Positions 24,801-36,554 of a stretch of 64,000 nucleotides of DNA are shown here, piece after piece. This stretch comes from Eremophila alpestris peregrina (lineage: Eukaryota; Chordata; Aves; Passeriformes; Alaudidae). Under the pieces are notes generated by a model. That model had not been told where the DNA came from. It worked only from the letters and a program-made list of their open reading frames with translations, and did not search any database. Location of the stretch: positions 4,496,866-4,560,865 of the forward strand of contig WMCF01000025.1 of NCBI GenBank assembly GCA_009792885.1, in the 5' to 3' direction. The position numbers and the translations under genes were made by a program. Position 1 is the stretch's first letter, and every line of letters begins with the position of its first letter.

Positions 24801-27800
24801 TCCCTCACATTTAATCTTAAATAAAGTCCATAATATTGTCTTTGACATTGTTTGTACCTTAATTCAGGCAGAGACATCTCCCTAATAATTTTAATAATCA
24901 GATAATAACCCAGAGGGAAATATAAAGCATAGTTGCCCTTCAAAACAAATCCATAATGAGTGTCTACTCATCTATCTAGGTTTTTGGTTGTAAAGACTCA
25001 AAATCTTTCCTTGCAGATTTCCTAGGGGTTTCCTCCTGTGAAATTTAACTAGTTGTCAAAATCGACAAAATGCTAGCTCAAGTCTCAGTCAAAGGATAAA
25101 ATATAGATTCCTTACATCCTTGTGGTGGAATTAAGAGCCTGGTTCTTTGAGATAAAGGAGAAGGTCACTCCCTGATCTGTCTGTGATGAAATGGAAAGTT
25201 TCTCCAAGATGTTTGTCTCCTGGGATCTCTGGGTGGTGAAGATAGTAAGGCAACCTTTTCTAATGGGAAGAATTGGGTCTTGTGCCCTTTCTGTGAGAAG
25301 GATAAGACTGTGTCAGAGATGAGAACTGGAGAATCTCATACACTCCCTTTGCCTCTGTGTGTGGTTAGACAGAGATATTTCTTCAGCAGAAAGCTTGTCA
25401 GTAGGTAGATGCTTCTTTCATGCTTCATACAAAGCCCCTCACCTCATTTGTACGTCTTTGAACACAGAGTAACTTCATTGGAAATAAACTGGTGTCTCAG
25501 GGGTTAAAATGTTTTTAATTAATCTGATCACTATTGTTGCCTGTAATTTACGTAAATTGCCAAATGTCAGTTTAAATACCAGTCTCACTTCTGTGAGACT
25601 TCACTAATTTTTTTCTAATGTGTTTGGCTACTGCCTTGTTAATCCAGTGACAAAATCTATCAAAGAAATCCATAAGTGAAAAAATAAATGCCTCTAGTAC
25701 CTTTCTATATCACCTGAAAGAACTAACTTGATATTCTCTGGACTGTGCTTGGAATGGTTACTTTTCAGTTACAGGGATTTAACACCCAAAAAACTAATCA
25801 TCTTGTTTAAATTTTTTGTCTGTTTTTAACCACCTATCATATTTGAAAAAATGAGGGCTTTCCTTCGGAAAAACATAAATTAGAGTGAAGTCAATTGACT
25901 ATACAAATATGTAACAATATTTTTGTGGACTGAACAAATTGCTTGACTTCAGCATTATAAGGATGAATGTGGAAACACAAGGATGAATGTAGAAATGCTT
26001 AAATGATGCCTATATCTCAAGTGCTAGTGGTCCTGAAGGTGATTAATCTGCCTGGGGAGCAGCTCTGAATTAAGATGAAGCAGCTCATGTCAGGTTTCTT
26101 AGAGGCTTGAAGTAGGGGTATGACTCATTGGCCTCCCAAGAGTGACTGTGGAGTTAGGCTGGAGTGCTTACAGTGCCAGATGCTTGTAAAAAAGTCACAA
26201 CTGCTACATGTGGCTGTCCTTGCAGAGAGGAGAGGCCAGTCTCTGCTTTACAGCAACCTTCCCCTTGCATGATTCAGGTAAGCCTCAGAATTTTCCAGAG
26301 AAAGGAAGAAGGGAGGAGAGAGAGATTTCACAAAGGCTGCCGAGTTGAAGTCTTCTCCACATTTTACTATCAATGCTGTAACCCATTTGGATAGCTTCCA
26401 CATCATAATACTGTTATTCTAATATATAATAATTTCCTTATTAAATAAGGTTATTTCATTATCTTACATTATTTCACCTTAAATAAAATAGCAAAATATC
26501 TTTCTTTATTAACCTCTCTGACATTTCAAATGGTTTTCCAGTCACACACTAAACATAGTGGAGAAAACATATGTAAACTGAATTTTATAGAAATTGATCA
26601 TTTCCAAATGTAAAGGTATAATTAGCTCAACGTATTTGGAGTAGTGTCCTATCAAATGGTAAAACTTCTATAAAACTGTTCTTGCAGCCACCTTCTTCAT
26701 GTTACTTAGAACCATAAAAAAGGATGAGCACTTGTCAAGAGAGTCAGTCAATGAGCTGGGTGGACTACACCTCCAGAAGCATCCCTCTTATAATGTAGTT
26801 TAGTTTTCTTGGCTCCTAGATAGCAACAGGAACAGAAAATCAAAAACATCACCAAAGAAAACACTCCAGCATGGGGTGGGGGGGATGGTGGGGGCACTTT
26901 TGGGCATACCCCAAGATCCTGGTCTAACTCTGGATGTGGTTTGATATGAGTGCATAGGGCAGCTCTCTTCCGCATCCAGGTTTCCCTCCTGCACATGCCA
27001 GGGCACTGAGGAGATAGGGCAGTATGTCTTAGTCTACATCCAGCATGTAGGCAATGTGAGCATCTGAACTTGACACTGAAGAGTTCTGAGGCCTCATCTT
27101 TTAGATGTAACTTCAGTATTTTGCAGTCAAGCTTAAATTTTGCGCTTGAATAATAAGAAACAACTTTATGTTCATCCAGAGCCCAAAAGCAATACTTTCA
27201 TCATAAACCCACATTATTTCAAACAGTGTGAACATGTCCTATTCACCTCTTCTTCACTCTCTCTCCTTCTGTGGCCCAGAATTGAGTTTCCAACCCCCAC
27301 TGACTTCTGATAAGAGAGAGAGAGAAAGAGCAAAAGGAAAAAACTGTGAGTTCCATTTTAAATCAGTATGTCTGGGATTTGCTAATCCCAAAGTGCAAGA
27401 ACTATTTTATTTTAAACATGATGTGATTGCTAGTTGCTATTATGCACAATACAGGCTCATTTTAGAAGTCTGAAAAGTTTTGAAAAGCAAGTGCAGTTCG
27501 CATTCAGTGGAGGTCCAAATAAGAATTGAGCTGTCTGTTCCTGTTACACTGGAATCACAGTGTATAGGGTCAGATTTCTTCAGCCTTATATCAGTTTTAT
27601 AGACACATAACTCCACTGATTTTTATTGGTTACTTGCACATGAAAGGAATGAGATGCAGCTCAGCAGAGTATTTTGTAAGGCAAGGTCTTGGCTGTCCTC
27701 CACCTTGCATGCACTGCTGAAATGCAAAAACCCCCTGAAGTCAGTATGAAAGTGGCAAAACACTCACTAATCCCAGTGGGGGGAAGTGAAGTGAAAGCCA

Positions 27801-30800
27801 GAGGTGGCTCTTTCCTATCCTGTAAATGGATACACCTTCTCTCAGTGTTTTATTTTGTTCATTTTTTTTGAAAAGAAAAATTGTCCTTTAAAGAATTTTA
27901 AGGAAAAGAAGAAACCTAAAACTCCTACTTTGCTGTGAGCAGATTTTGACCCTGAACAGAAGAAACAAAAATTAAGATATTCACTTAATATTTTTAACTT
28001 TACTGTTTCCTTGCTGCTGAAAAATTGATGATGTCTTATGTCTAGAAATTGATTCTTTGACAGAAAACAAGATTGATTTGCACATTTCCCTGTTTGTTCT
28101 GAAATAACAAAAGTTGTAATTTCAAATTTTTAAAAAGCTGAAAATGAAAATAGGTAGTGGAGTATACTAGTGTGATTCATAGAGAGTGCTAACGAAAGTC
28201 AGGTGAATCAAACTCTTCTGAAATTGGTGCACCTGTCTTTGTCAACAGAGTCAACACAATCATATATTGGGAAACAAAGCATTTAATATCTCTGTCTGGA
28301 ATAAAGTAGCTCCAATTTGGCTAGCCTTGACCTTTGTGAGATTTCAGTTCGGATCTATTTTAACTTGAAAGGCTTGAACTGGAAAGGACAGATGGCTGTT
28401 TGATGGAGCGGTATCAGGGTGGAATCTGACATTTTCCTAACCCCGTGTCATTCAAATTGCAGCACCTTGTCATTCACATCTCCCTTGTCAAATTCAAATC
28501 TCAGCCAACTCTTGCCTTATTATTTATTTCTCTGAGAGTTATTAAAGTTTGAACAGTGAGGTGCAGGAGGATGCCTCATGACTTTTCACCTCATCTCTTG
28601 GTGAATTCTGCTTCTGATCTCCAGTTGTTTGAGACTGCAGAGCCAACCACAGTCCAGATATAATGAGAGGTGATTTTCTAAATATTCCTCCAACCCCAAA
28701 TATTAGCACAAGAAAATACTAGCTAACAAATTAAATATTTATAATACAGCCAGAATAAAGATGAAGTAAAGGAACAAGTACATTTTAAATGACTTTCTGC
28801 TCTGGGGGGATTGGGGAAAGCTATTGAAAACAGCACTCTTGTTAGCTGTACTCTTCCTTTTTAGAAAAGCATCATCTAAGCAGAATAGCTCATGATTTTG
28901 AGGCTGTGGGAAGGGAATGATGATACTTATGATTTAAATATGAACCATCTAAAAATATTAAAAAAATATTAAACAGCCATAAATCAAAAGAATTATCTTG
29001 AGAATCAACCCATGGCATTAAACCATGGTTGTCACATACGCGGTGGTAATGCCAAAAATCACAGGTCTTGTACTATGATTTAAATGTAAAACTGTCAGTT
29101 GTACTATCTCAGAAGTGTGTCAGATATTGCAGGGTAGATGAGAAGGGTGTATTTAATTTTTCATAACATTATCATCCTGCTGTGGTGCATATTTAGCCAA
29201 ACTAAGAAAGAGAGTCACATCATATTGTGTGCAGCCTAAATAATGTCTATACAATTCAAAGGATTTATGTATTTTGTTTCAGTTGGTAACAAGATTTCTG
29301 TAAAACTTGTTCACCCCTTGCTTCTTAATTTTATGAGTAGTCTCAAGAGGTGTAGAAATGTGGCTTGGGTTGAAAAAATAGATGGTCAGGTAAGAACAAG
29401 TTTTTAATTGATATTTCAGGCTGAGTCAATTCACCTTAAGCTTTTCCTCAGTGACCAACCAAAACTTAGACTGTGCTTAAATGAAAGGTGATTAATTGAC
29501 ACACAGGAGAGAAGTGAAGCTAGTGACACCAGGGAAGTATGTAAAGAAAGGTATTTTTGTCCCATTTTTCAAACAATTTCTTTGTCCTCAAAGGCAGAGA
29601 ATACAATTTTCAGTAGGACTCATATGGAGTTGGAGCTTAAAGTGGTAAGTAATCTGTTCTTTACTTTGTTGGAATCTATTTTTCTCATACCATTTCTAAT
29701 AAAATGCATGTTTTTCTCTTTTCAGGATAGTTTGACAAAGAACCAGACCTTTTTGGCTTGAGATTTAGAATATTGCAAGGTACTTTGAAGAGGGCAACAA
29801 AAGAGGAGTCAAAAGCTGCATCTACAAAACACTTAGGCAGTGGATGTTCATCTGTCAGGTAGAAGGAGCAAGAGTAATTTCATTTCAAAATGTTCCAATA
29901 TTTGCAGTAACTTTCCCTTTTTTTTCTGGGTAAAGTTTAAAGGATTGCATTTGATCTGGTCCTAGAGAGGATTAAAAGAGGATTAAGAGGATGAACAAGT
30001 CAGTTGATGGAATTTTACCATTGATTTCAACAAGGCCAGGGATTTCACCTCCAGTGATTGCCCTCTGTAATCAGAAAAATGTTCCTCCTCTGGGGCCTGT
30101 TACAAAGGACAGGATCAAGAGGATTAAATTTTTGCAGTTAAACAATCAAATACCTAGAAGCATAGGCAAACTCAACAGCAGATATGGAACCATTTCTCCC
30201 CTCCCTTATGAATGTAAATGGCAGAGAAGCCTCTGACTGTGTAACTGTGCACAGGCTGGTTTGATATACAGGAGGTAGAGGAGCAGTGAGACCCAGTGGG
30301 AAGAAAGGAGCAATGATCCTTGCAGAGAATGCCTTCACTGCAGAGAGGCAGTCCCAGGCTCAGTTAGTGACTAAATAGAAGTCCTTGGGTTACAACATGA
30401 GCAAGTAACAGCAGATGAAATAGTTGACCTGATAAATTGTAGAAAGGAGATGTATCAACAGTACAAGGGAGGTCAGAGTTATAACTGGAAACCTGAACAA
30501 CTGAAATCCTCCTTTGTCTGCAGGACATGTCACTTCACACATTTTGGGAGATGCTCAACACAAGGGTTTGTCATCTCAGAACCCATCCTGCAAAGAATGG
30601 TATATCATCCTCTTCTGTTTTTTTTTCCTTTTTTTTTTAATAGCTGTGGTGAGATGTGTCTCTCAGGAGGCACCAAAAATACAGCTTCTGTGCCTTGTCT
30701 TAACTATTCTTTTCCTTCAAAACTGAATAATATTTTACCCAATGTGTTGTATTGCATTTCCACAATAGAACAGCCATGTCTCAGATTACAATTTTACCTG

Positions 30801-33549
30801 TTATCTCGATGTCATAATGTAACTTTATCTGATTAATTTTGGGGTTTTTTAAGCTTATTGAAGAAACAGGACAAGATTAGTTAAGATATGGTGGAAATGG
30901 GATGACAGATCCTTCTGGCCAGTTGTTAAATACAACGATTTTAGATTAACAACCTAAAAAGATTGCTTTTTCAGACTTACTGAGATTTTTCTTTTTGATG
31001 TCTCCAAAGCAAGGACATACATTGCTGTTTATAGAGAGCTCATGAAATCCTGTTTGTACTGAGGTGGGTGACAAAACTTCAAAAGAGACAAGTTGTACCT
31101 CGATTTAATTAGGTGGGCTGGCAGTATTTATCTTGTAGAGTAAAGCATTTTTAAAATATGAATGGAATTGCATTTTTATTATCTTTTTATTTGGCTTTAG
31201 TTTTCCTGTGAAATTTTCACTTTGCACTTGATTTGTTTCAGCATAGTGTGAAGAAAAATTCTAAATGTCAGGGATACCTAAGATTGCTTTAAGAAGATGG
31301 AAGAGAGAAAATCTAGCCATTTATGCCTTCTAAAGGAGCACCAGTCTGATTTTTTTTCATTGTAGAACAAAGAATGATACCTTAATTAAATATATTGATG
31401 GGTTAATTTTCTTTATTTGTGTAGTAATAAATTAGAACCTAATTTTTATGTCCATTAATAGAAATTAAGGGAAATGTACTTTCAAATTTATAATGACATC
31501 TAAATGCTTTTTTAGTTTTCTCTCCCTAATTATGTATGAATATTTCCTTTTAATCTAATGCATTAAATATATAATTAGAAAAGAATTATTATTCAATTGA
31601 AGACAAATATATTTGGCTTTAAAAGAACTTTGGCATCATATTATTTAAGCTTGTTCAGATGCATGATGTATGAAATAAGTTCTCACATGTTTGTAACTCA
31701 TCCTCTGCAATTCAGAATTTTAATGTTGTTCCAATCCTGTGATTTCTTTAATGGACTTGTATTTTATTTGCAAATTTAAGAAAAATCCCTTTGTCTAAAC
31801 TAGCACTTTTTGCTAGATTCACTATGTTGTAAATTAGGAAAGATCATTACTGAGGTGAAGTAGTGCTTCAGGTCTTGCAGCCTGGGGTGCCTGTTTCAAC
31901 AAGTTTTATTTGACACAGATTTTTCAGGAATTACTCTGATGAGTTTTTAAAATTTTTACAGAGCCGATCAACAGTTAATTTAAATAAAAAGTCTATCTGG
32001 TCACAGATAAAGAAGGATTTGTAAAAAAAAAAAATTATGCTATTATGATTATACTCTCCATAACATTGTCAGGAATTACAGAGAGAACACCTGTAGAGAT
32101 CTATGTACAGCTATCTGAATGTATTTGAAAATCCAGCTGCTTATTAAGCCAGCAAGGTCTCACATACACAAGACTCTTTCTTAAAATGAGACTAGGTAGA
32201 GACACACAAAGGCGACTTCCCCTGAACTCAGTGGAAAACAAGCCCACAGGTAATATATCAATATATATATAATACTGTGAAGGATATTCAAGGTGCAATG
32301 GTTTTTGTAGGACAGATGCATGGGATGGCAGTGAAGTATCTTAATATCTTTGTGGGAATGGACCTTACAGACTTTATGCACAGTTGATTCTTGGGATATT
32401 ATGCTAAGAGTGGGAGGCAGAAACATGCAATTTCTGCAGCTTTCTCAGCCTCATTTAGGTAAATATACTTTCATGAAATTTCATGTTGGCATCTGCAGAA
32501 CTCTGCTATTTTCTGATGGTCTAACATCACCTTGAAACTGCTGTGTAATTTTTTCAAATTAACTGTGGAGGAATTTGACCTCACTTTTATGAGTTAAGAG
32601 ACAGCCTTTCTGTTCTTTAAGACCTTAAATCTCTACAACTTTACTTTCTCTTTGAGTTTATTCCCCTAAAGAAAATTAACTCGTTAATGTAGAGAAGGGG
32701 GAAAAACACACTGGAAGAATTCAGAGATTAAATAAGTTATGTAAAGACAACATTTGTTTTTTCTACTGAGAAGTCCAGGGGCCAAGAAAAAGAGTGAGTG
32801 GATGAAGGAAATAGCTGTATTTGTTTCATAAGAACTTTCCCTCCAAATACCATGGGAGTTATTGGAATGGAGAAACGTTACAAGCAGGCCGTCAGGTCAT
32901 AATTCATTGTCTTGTTCATTAAGGTCAGGAGAAAATAGACAGCACACTGCATGGCAAATATGTTAAAAATGCCAACAAAATCACATTAGACAAATGCATT
33001 ACAGAGAGGGAAGTGATTTGAGTCGTATATTACTAGGGGAAAAATACTGTCCAGTCATATAATATACTACTACTGGCAATGCCAACAAATAATGCTGGAT
33101 TCTTTACAAAAATCCTCCTTGTACCTCCCTGGATTTTGCTCACATCCATAATTAGTTGCATGTAAGACAAGGCAGAGAGTTCTGCCATGCCTCTGTGAAC
33201 GTCTCAAAGTCACAGCTCCATATATTATTTAAATAAATGAATGGGCTTCAGTAAAACATGAAAATATCTCCATCTAGTTACATTTAATATAATAAATCAT
33301 ATGAGCTCTGGGATTTTTTGGGGAATATGATGTCATCACAACCCTTCAAGAGAATTATTTTGCTGTATCTCATCTATTATTCCATATATTAACAGAGAAG
33401 CAGCTGTCATTCTGATTAATATTATCAGGATACTCAAAATAATGGCATGTGAAAGTATAGCCAAAAATACTTGGCATCCACTGCAACTCATTAGTGGAGT
33501 TCAGCATCATGATCAACGTTTAATGAATTATGATCAATTTTAAGTGACC
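24801..33549. other. Gene-free stretch up to the ERV insertion
   Basis: About 8.7 kb without a supportable coding gene. A G-rich tract lies near 26873, and closely spaced splice-like signals occur at 29614..29644 (CAG acceptor, GTG|GTAAGT donor) and 29726 (TCTCTTTTCAG acceptor). No frame through these segments looks coding. Confidence 0.45.
26873..26894 (+). other. Potential G-quadruplex tract
   Basis: GGGG-T-GGGGGGG-AT-GG-TG-GGGGG on the + strand: several G runs separated by 1..4 nt loops in an AT-rich context. Folding is inferred from the motif only. Confidence 0.5.
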
Positions 33550-33555
33550 ATTTAT
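33550..33555. repeat. Target site duplication, left copy
   Basis: ATTTAT directly precedes the LTR terminus TGTCGAG and is repeated exactly at 42411..42416. Six bp is the length made by alpha- and betaretroviral integrases. Confidence 0.95.
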
Positions 33556-34175
33556 TGTCGAGCCCTCACCTTTGCCCTCACTTGGCCGCACCGGCTGGTC
33601 GGGAGGACCCGACAATCCAGTGGGTCCCAACACTGAAGACCCGATGTGAAGAGGGAATGAATGAGGCTGCTCTCTGTGAGCCGAGGAGGCAAGGAGGAAG
33701 GACTCTGTGAGCTCACAAAGTTCAGCTTTATTGTATCCCAAAAGGGAAACAACTTAGCCAAACCACCCGATCCGCAGGGGATGGGAGGCAGCTGCACAGA
33801 GCGAAGAACAGAAGGTTGCACAAACTTTTAACTGGGGGAGGAACAAGGGGAGGAATCGGGGGAAAACGGGGAGGGGGAAGGTATAGACAGGCAAAACAAA
33901 CAACCAACTATCAAACTGGGAGGAGAGTCTTCAGAGATTAGGGCCAATCGAGGGCTGAACCAGGTAGAACTTTCCAGAAACCGGGGCATGAACAAGGGGT
34001 GATGGACANNNNNNNNNNNNNNNNNNNNNNNNNNNNNNNNNNNNNNNNNNNNNNNNNNNNNNNNNNNNNNNNNNNNNNNNNGGACAGAGGAGGGCACACC
34101 CAAGGGAGAAACCAATTGGGAGAGGAAGGGGTTTGTGGGACAAACCAACTAAATCCTTCAACCCGAATCCCAACA
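33556..34175 (-). repeat. 3' LTR of the ERV (contains assembly gap)
   Basis: Equivalent to the LTR at 41828..42410 with an offset of 8272 before the gap. The only base difference seen is T versus C in CAACACTGAAGACC (CAACACCGAAGACC in the other copy). AATAAA on the minus strand lies at 33727..33732, the TTAAAAG TATA-like box near 33826..33832 and the C-rich U3 block at 33834..33878. The gap at 34009..34081 replaces 36 bp present in the other copy. Confidence 0.97.
34009..34081. other. Assembly gap (73 N)
   Basis: The gap lies in U3 of the 3' LTR. The 5' LTR has 36 bp at the same place (start TGTGGGAGGG, end CTTGAT), flanked by two copies of GATGGACA 41 bp apart. The gap may hide just those 36 bp or a different repeat count. 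Open frames running through the N block are artefacts. Confidence 1.
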
Positions 34176-34190
34176 AATCCCCCTTTTTTA
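34176..34190 (-). promoter_or_regulatory. Polypurine tract
   Basis: On the minus strand TAAAAAAGGGGGATT sits directly before the U3 start TGTTGGG. This is the expected site for priming plus-strand DNA synthesis in reverse transcription. Confidence 0.93.
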
Positions 34191-34249
34191 AACAATAAAA
34201 ACAAAAGGAATGTCTTTGAAAAACTATCGGAAACTTGTCATAAAGTCTT

Positions 34250-35572
34250 TTAAACTCTCTGCTCGAGGTTGGATGAGCGGTCCTCTTCTTCCCCGACCTC
34301 TACCTCGCCCGAGGTATTGTCTTCTGGGAGGTCCCACAAATGGTTGATTTGGGGTCTCTCGAGGGGAAGAAGAATCAGTCTTTTAAAAATGATAAGTCGG
34401 ATGGTAACAACTAAAATTATCAACAAAAGGACAATCAACAACTGAAGAAGGGATTTGAGCCATCCACGGAGCCCCCACCTGCTAAACAGGTCATCAACCC
34501 AATTTTGTGTTTCCTCCTTGATGTTGGACAACATATCTTGCATCTTCTGGATGGTTTCTCTGATGTTCGGGGCTTTGGTCTCCAAGTTAAAACAGCACAG
34601 GCCTTCAAACTCCTCACAGCCGTGATGGTGGAGTAGTAAAAGATAGTCAATGGCGGCACGGTTTTGGAGGGTGGCTTGCCTGGTGATTTCCTCATTTGAC
34701 AAGAGGTCCGACAAGGCAGCTGAAGTTAGGTTCGCCTGCTTGTACACCCAACACTCAAGATTACCCAATTCATCAAGGGAGTGGACAATATCTGCCCAAG
34801 GAAAAACAATGGAAAGGGCAATACTTTTGGATCTGCGCCAATGGGATACTTCAAATTTGCAATCGTTAGCCAATTCCCTTAGTTCTCGTTTGGATTTCCG
34901 AATGTCATTCCCTTGGTTATTTTTAGAATCATGCCAGCTAATTAATTTCTCTTTTGGCGGGGCAAGCAGGCTCAATCTGCCGAATGTACATGGGCCTCCG
35001 GTCAGCTGACGTGGAATGCCGTTCCACGCTGCCGTTCCGCAAATAAAAAATATACCTTTGGGAAGCTTGATTGATTCATAGTGTGGGGCAGCGTAATAAT
35101 CAATGGAGATAATATGTTCGCACCAGTGGGCTGCCGTGTAGTTAATATTCGATTGCGTTACCTTGTACGGTGCGTCCTTCTCTGGGGTGGCTGTAAACTG
35201 ATAGCACACCTCAGCTGGCTGGGAATACATAAGGTGGAGTTCTTGAGGGAGTTGTTTGATCTTGACTTGGCTTTTATGCCAGTCCCTCCACTCTGGCCAA
35301 CTCCCAGAAAAGGTGAAAGCCCCCCTGGCGCGATTAGGAACGGGAACAGGTTTTGGGGGGAAGGGTTTATTCAAAGAAGGGATTGTCTTCGGAAATTGAG
35401 GGAAGGTAAATTCATCAGAACGGAACGGGATTCCAACCAGGCAGCTGAGGAACGGGTCGGTGGCAGATTCGGTAGTCAGACATAGGTTAGATTGATTCAG
35501 GGATTTAGCGAGGGTTTTCCAAACGTTGGTAGGGGGTTGGGGAACCAACCACAGCAGTGAAAGGCCTGCCAT
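34250..35572 (-). CDS. env: ERV envelope glycoprotein (Env), alpharetrovirus-like
   Basis: A 440-codon frame opening at an ATG. Residues 1..229 form a short surface subunit with cysteines at 31, 44, 123, 151, 178 and 195 and glycosylation motifs at N26 and N144. A basic site (RKSKR, 225..229) precedes the transmembrane subunit. Counting from residue 230, cysteines fall at TM positions 9 and 45 (C238, C274) around a hydrophobic internal segment, the layout known for the alpharetroviral fusion loop. A heptad-like region and LQNRAAIDY precede a CX6CC motif (C319, C326, C327), used in gamma-type Envs for the SU-TM disulfide. A membrane span at about 371..396 and a 44-residue tail follow. SU is shorter than the roughly 340 residues usual in alpharetroviruses. 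The ATG follows an in-frame TAG, and the N-terminus (MAGLSLLWLVP) is a weak, short signal peptide, so surface delivery is doubtful. Confidence 0.92.
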   Translation of the reverse strand: MAGLSLLWLVPQPPTNVWKTLAKSLNQSNLCLTTESATDPFLSCLVGIPFRSDEFTFPQFPKTIPSLNKPFPPKPVPVPNRARGAFTFSGSWPEWRDWHKSQVKIKQLPQELHLMYSQPAEVCYQFTATPEKDAPYKVTQSNINYTAAHWCEHIISIDYYAAPHYESIKLPKGIFFICGTAAWNGIPRQLTGGPCTFGRLSLLAPPKEKLISWHDSKNNQGNDIRKSKRELRELANDCKFEVSHWRRSKSIALSIVFPWADIVHSLDELGNLECWVYKQANLTSAALSDLLSNEEITRQATLQNRAAIDYLLLLHHHGCEEFEGLCCFNLETKAPNIRETIQKMQDMLSNIKEETQNWVDDLFSRWGLRGWLKSLLQLLIVLLLIILVVTIRLIIFKRLILLPLERPQINHLWDLPEDNTSGEVEVGEEEDRSSNLEQRV

Positions 35573-35623
35573 CTAGAAGAGGAGGATCGACTTGAAGAGC
35601 AGGTGGGTGGAGGGTGGTATCAT
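35573..35623 (-). other. Short leader ORF ending at a TAG next to the env ATG
   Basis: An ATG at 35623 opens 16 hydrophobic-rich codons and stops at TAG (35573..35575), which abuts the env ATG in the same frame. It lies just downstream of the splice acceptor, so it would be the first ATG on spliced env mRNA. It may be a signal-peptide segment cut off by a nonsense change, or a genuine upstream ORF. Confidence 0.7.
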
Positions 35624-35644
35624 CGGCTCGGTGGGTATGAGGCT

Positions 35645-35646
35645 CT
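35645..35646 (-). promoter_or_regulatory. Candidate env splice acceptor
   Basis: On the minus strand a pyrimidine-rich run (CTATCTCTGCTTGTTTTCAG) ends in AG here, just after the integrase stop and 22 nt before the first leader ATG. It pairs logically with the donor at 41605..41606 to make a singly spliced env mRNA. Confidence 0.75.
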
Positions 35647-35681
35647 GAAAACAAGCAGAGATAGGGTTAAAGGGGTGTAAA

Positions 35682-36554
35682 TCAAAAGGATTGGGTGCGC
35701 CTTCTCCTGCGCCACTGAGCTGCAGTCACCTGAGGAACGGTGGGGCCTGTGTTCTGCTGATGCCTTGGCAGATATGGCCTCACAAACTTCGCCGGTACCC
35801 ACTTTGGTCCTGAGGGGGTGGATAAACAAGAATATCCCCGCCCCCAGGCCACTAAATCATAAGGTCCCTCTACAGTTCCAGTCTCTGGACACCTGACCAT
35901 GACCGGGGGCTTGGCTTTAACTTGGGTCTGAGTGGCTTGATGGAAATGCCGCACTATGGGGGGATTGAGGTGTTCGAAGGAGCAGTTGAGGAAGTTAATA
36001 GTGAACAGCGCTCGGGATAGTCGGTTGTGGGGGGCTTCCTTTTTGTGAACTTCTCTCTGATGTTCAAGTGTCCTTTTCAAGGTGTTATGTGCCCTCTCCA
36101 CAATGGCTTGGCCTGATGGGGAATAAGGGATGCTGGTCTTGTGACTTACTCCCCATTTCTCCAGGAAGCTGCGGAACTGCCTGGAAGAATATGCTGGACC
36201 ATTATCCGTTTTTATCAATTTTGGGATGCCCAACATGGCGAAAGCTTGCAGCAGGTGTTTCTCTACGTCTGCAGCTCTCTCGCCTGTGTGGGCAGAGGCA
36301 AAGACTGCTCCCGAGAAGGTGTCAATGCTGACATGGACGTACTTGAATCTCCCGAAAGATGCCACGTGAGTCACGTCCATCTGCCACACCTCATTAGATT
36401 GTAAACCCCTAGGGTTAACCCCTAGGGTCAGGGCTGGAAGGGCACTTGAGCAACAGGAAGGGCAGGTGGCCACGATAGCTTTGGCCTGGTCCTTAGAGAT
36501 GGAAAACTGCCGGACCAGGCCAGGCGCGTTCTGATGGAATATCTGGTGACTAAT
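35682..36554 (-). pseudogene. pol: ERV integrase part of pol, cut off by in-frame stop
   Basis: The frame downstream of the TGA at 36555..36557 encodes an integrase. An N-terminal HH-CC zinc-binding module is visible, with its histidines right after the stop and CPSC near 36462. The catalytic core has the D,D-35-E triad: D in WQMD, D in KTDNG and E in IVERAH, with exactly 35 residues between the last two. The C-terminal region carries the W-rich SH3-like segment (GPKWVPAKF) and a basic RRRRR tail. No ATG lies at the head of the frame, so it would be made only as part of Gag-Pol. With the stop in place the enzyme should be missing except through readthrough. Integrase joins viral DNA to host DNA and explains the 6-bp duplication. 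Confidence 0.92.

Noticed and set aside
33828..34253. Several frames running across the N block
   Set aside because: They translate the assembly gap and LTR sequence; no real protein is supported.
36473..36473. Independent start for integrase
   Set aside because: The codon is GTG, and the frame is open further upstream to the TGA with the zinc-binding histidines, so integrase is a continuation of pol.
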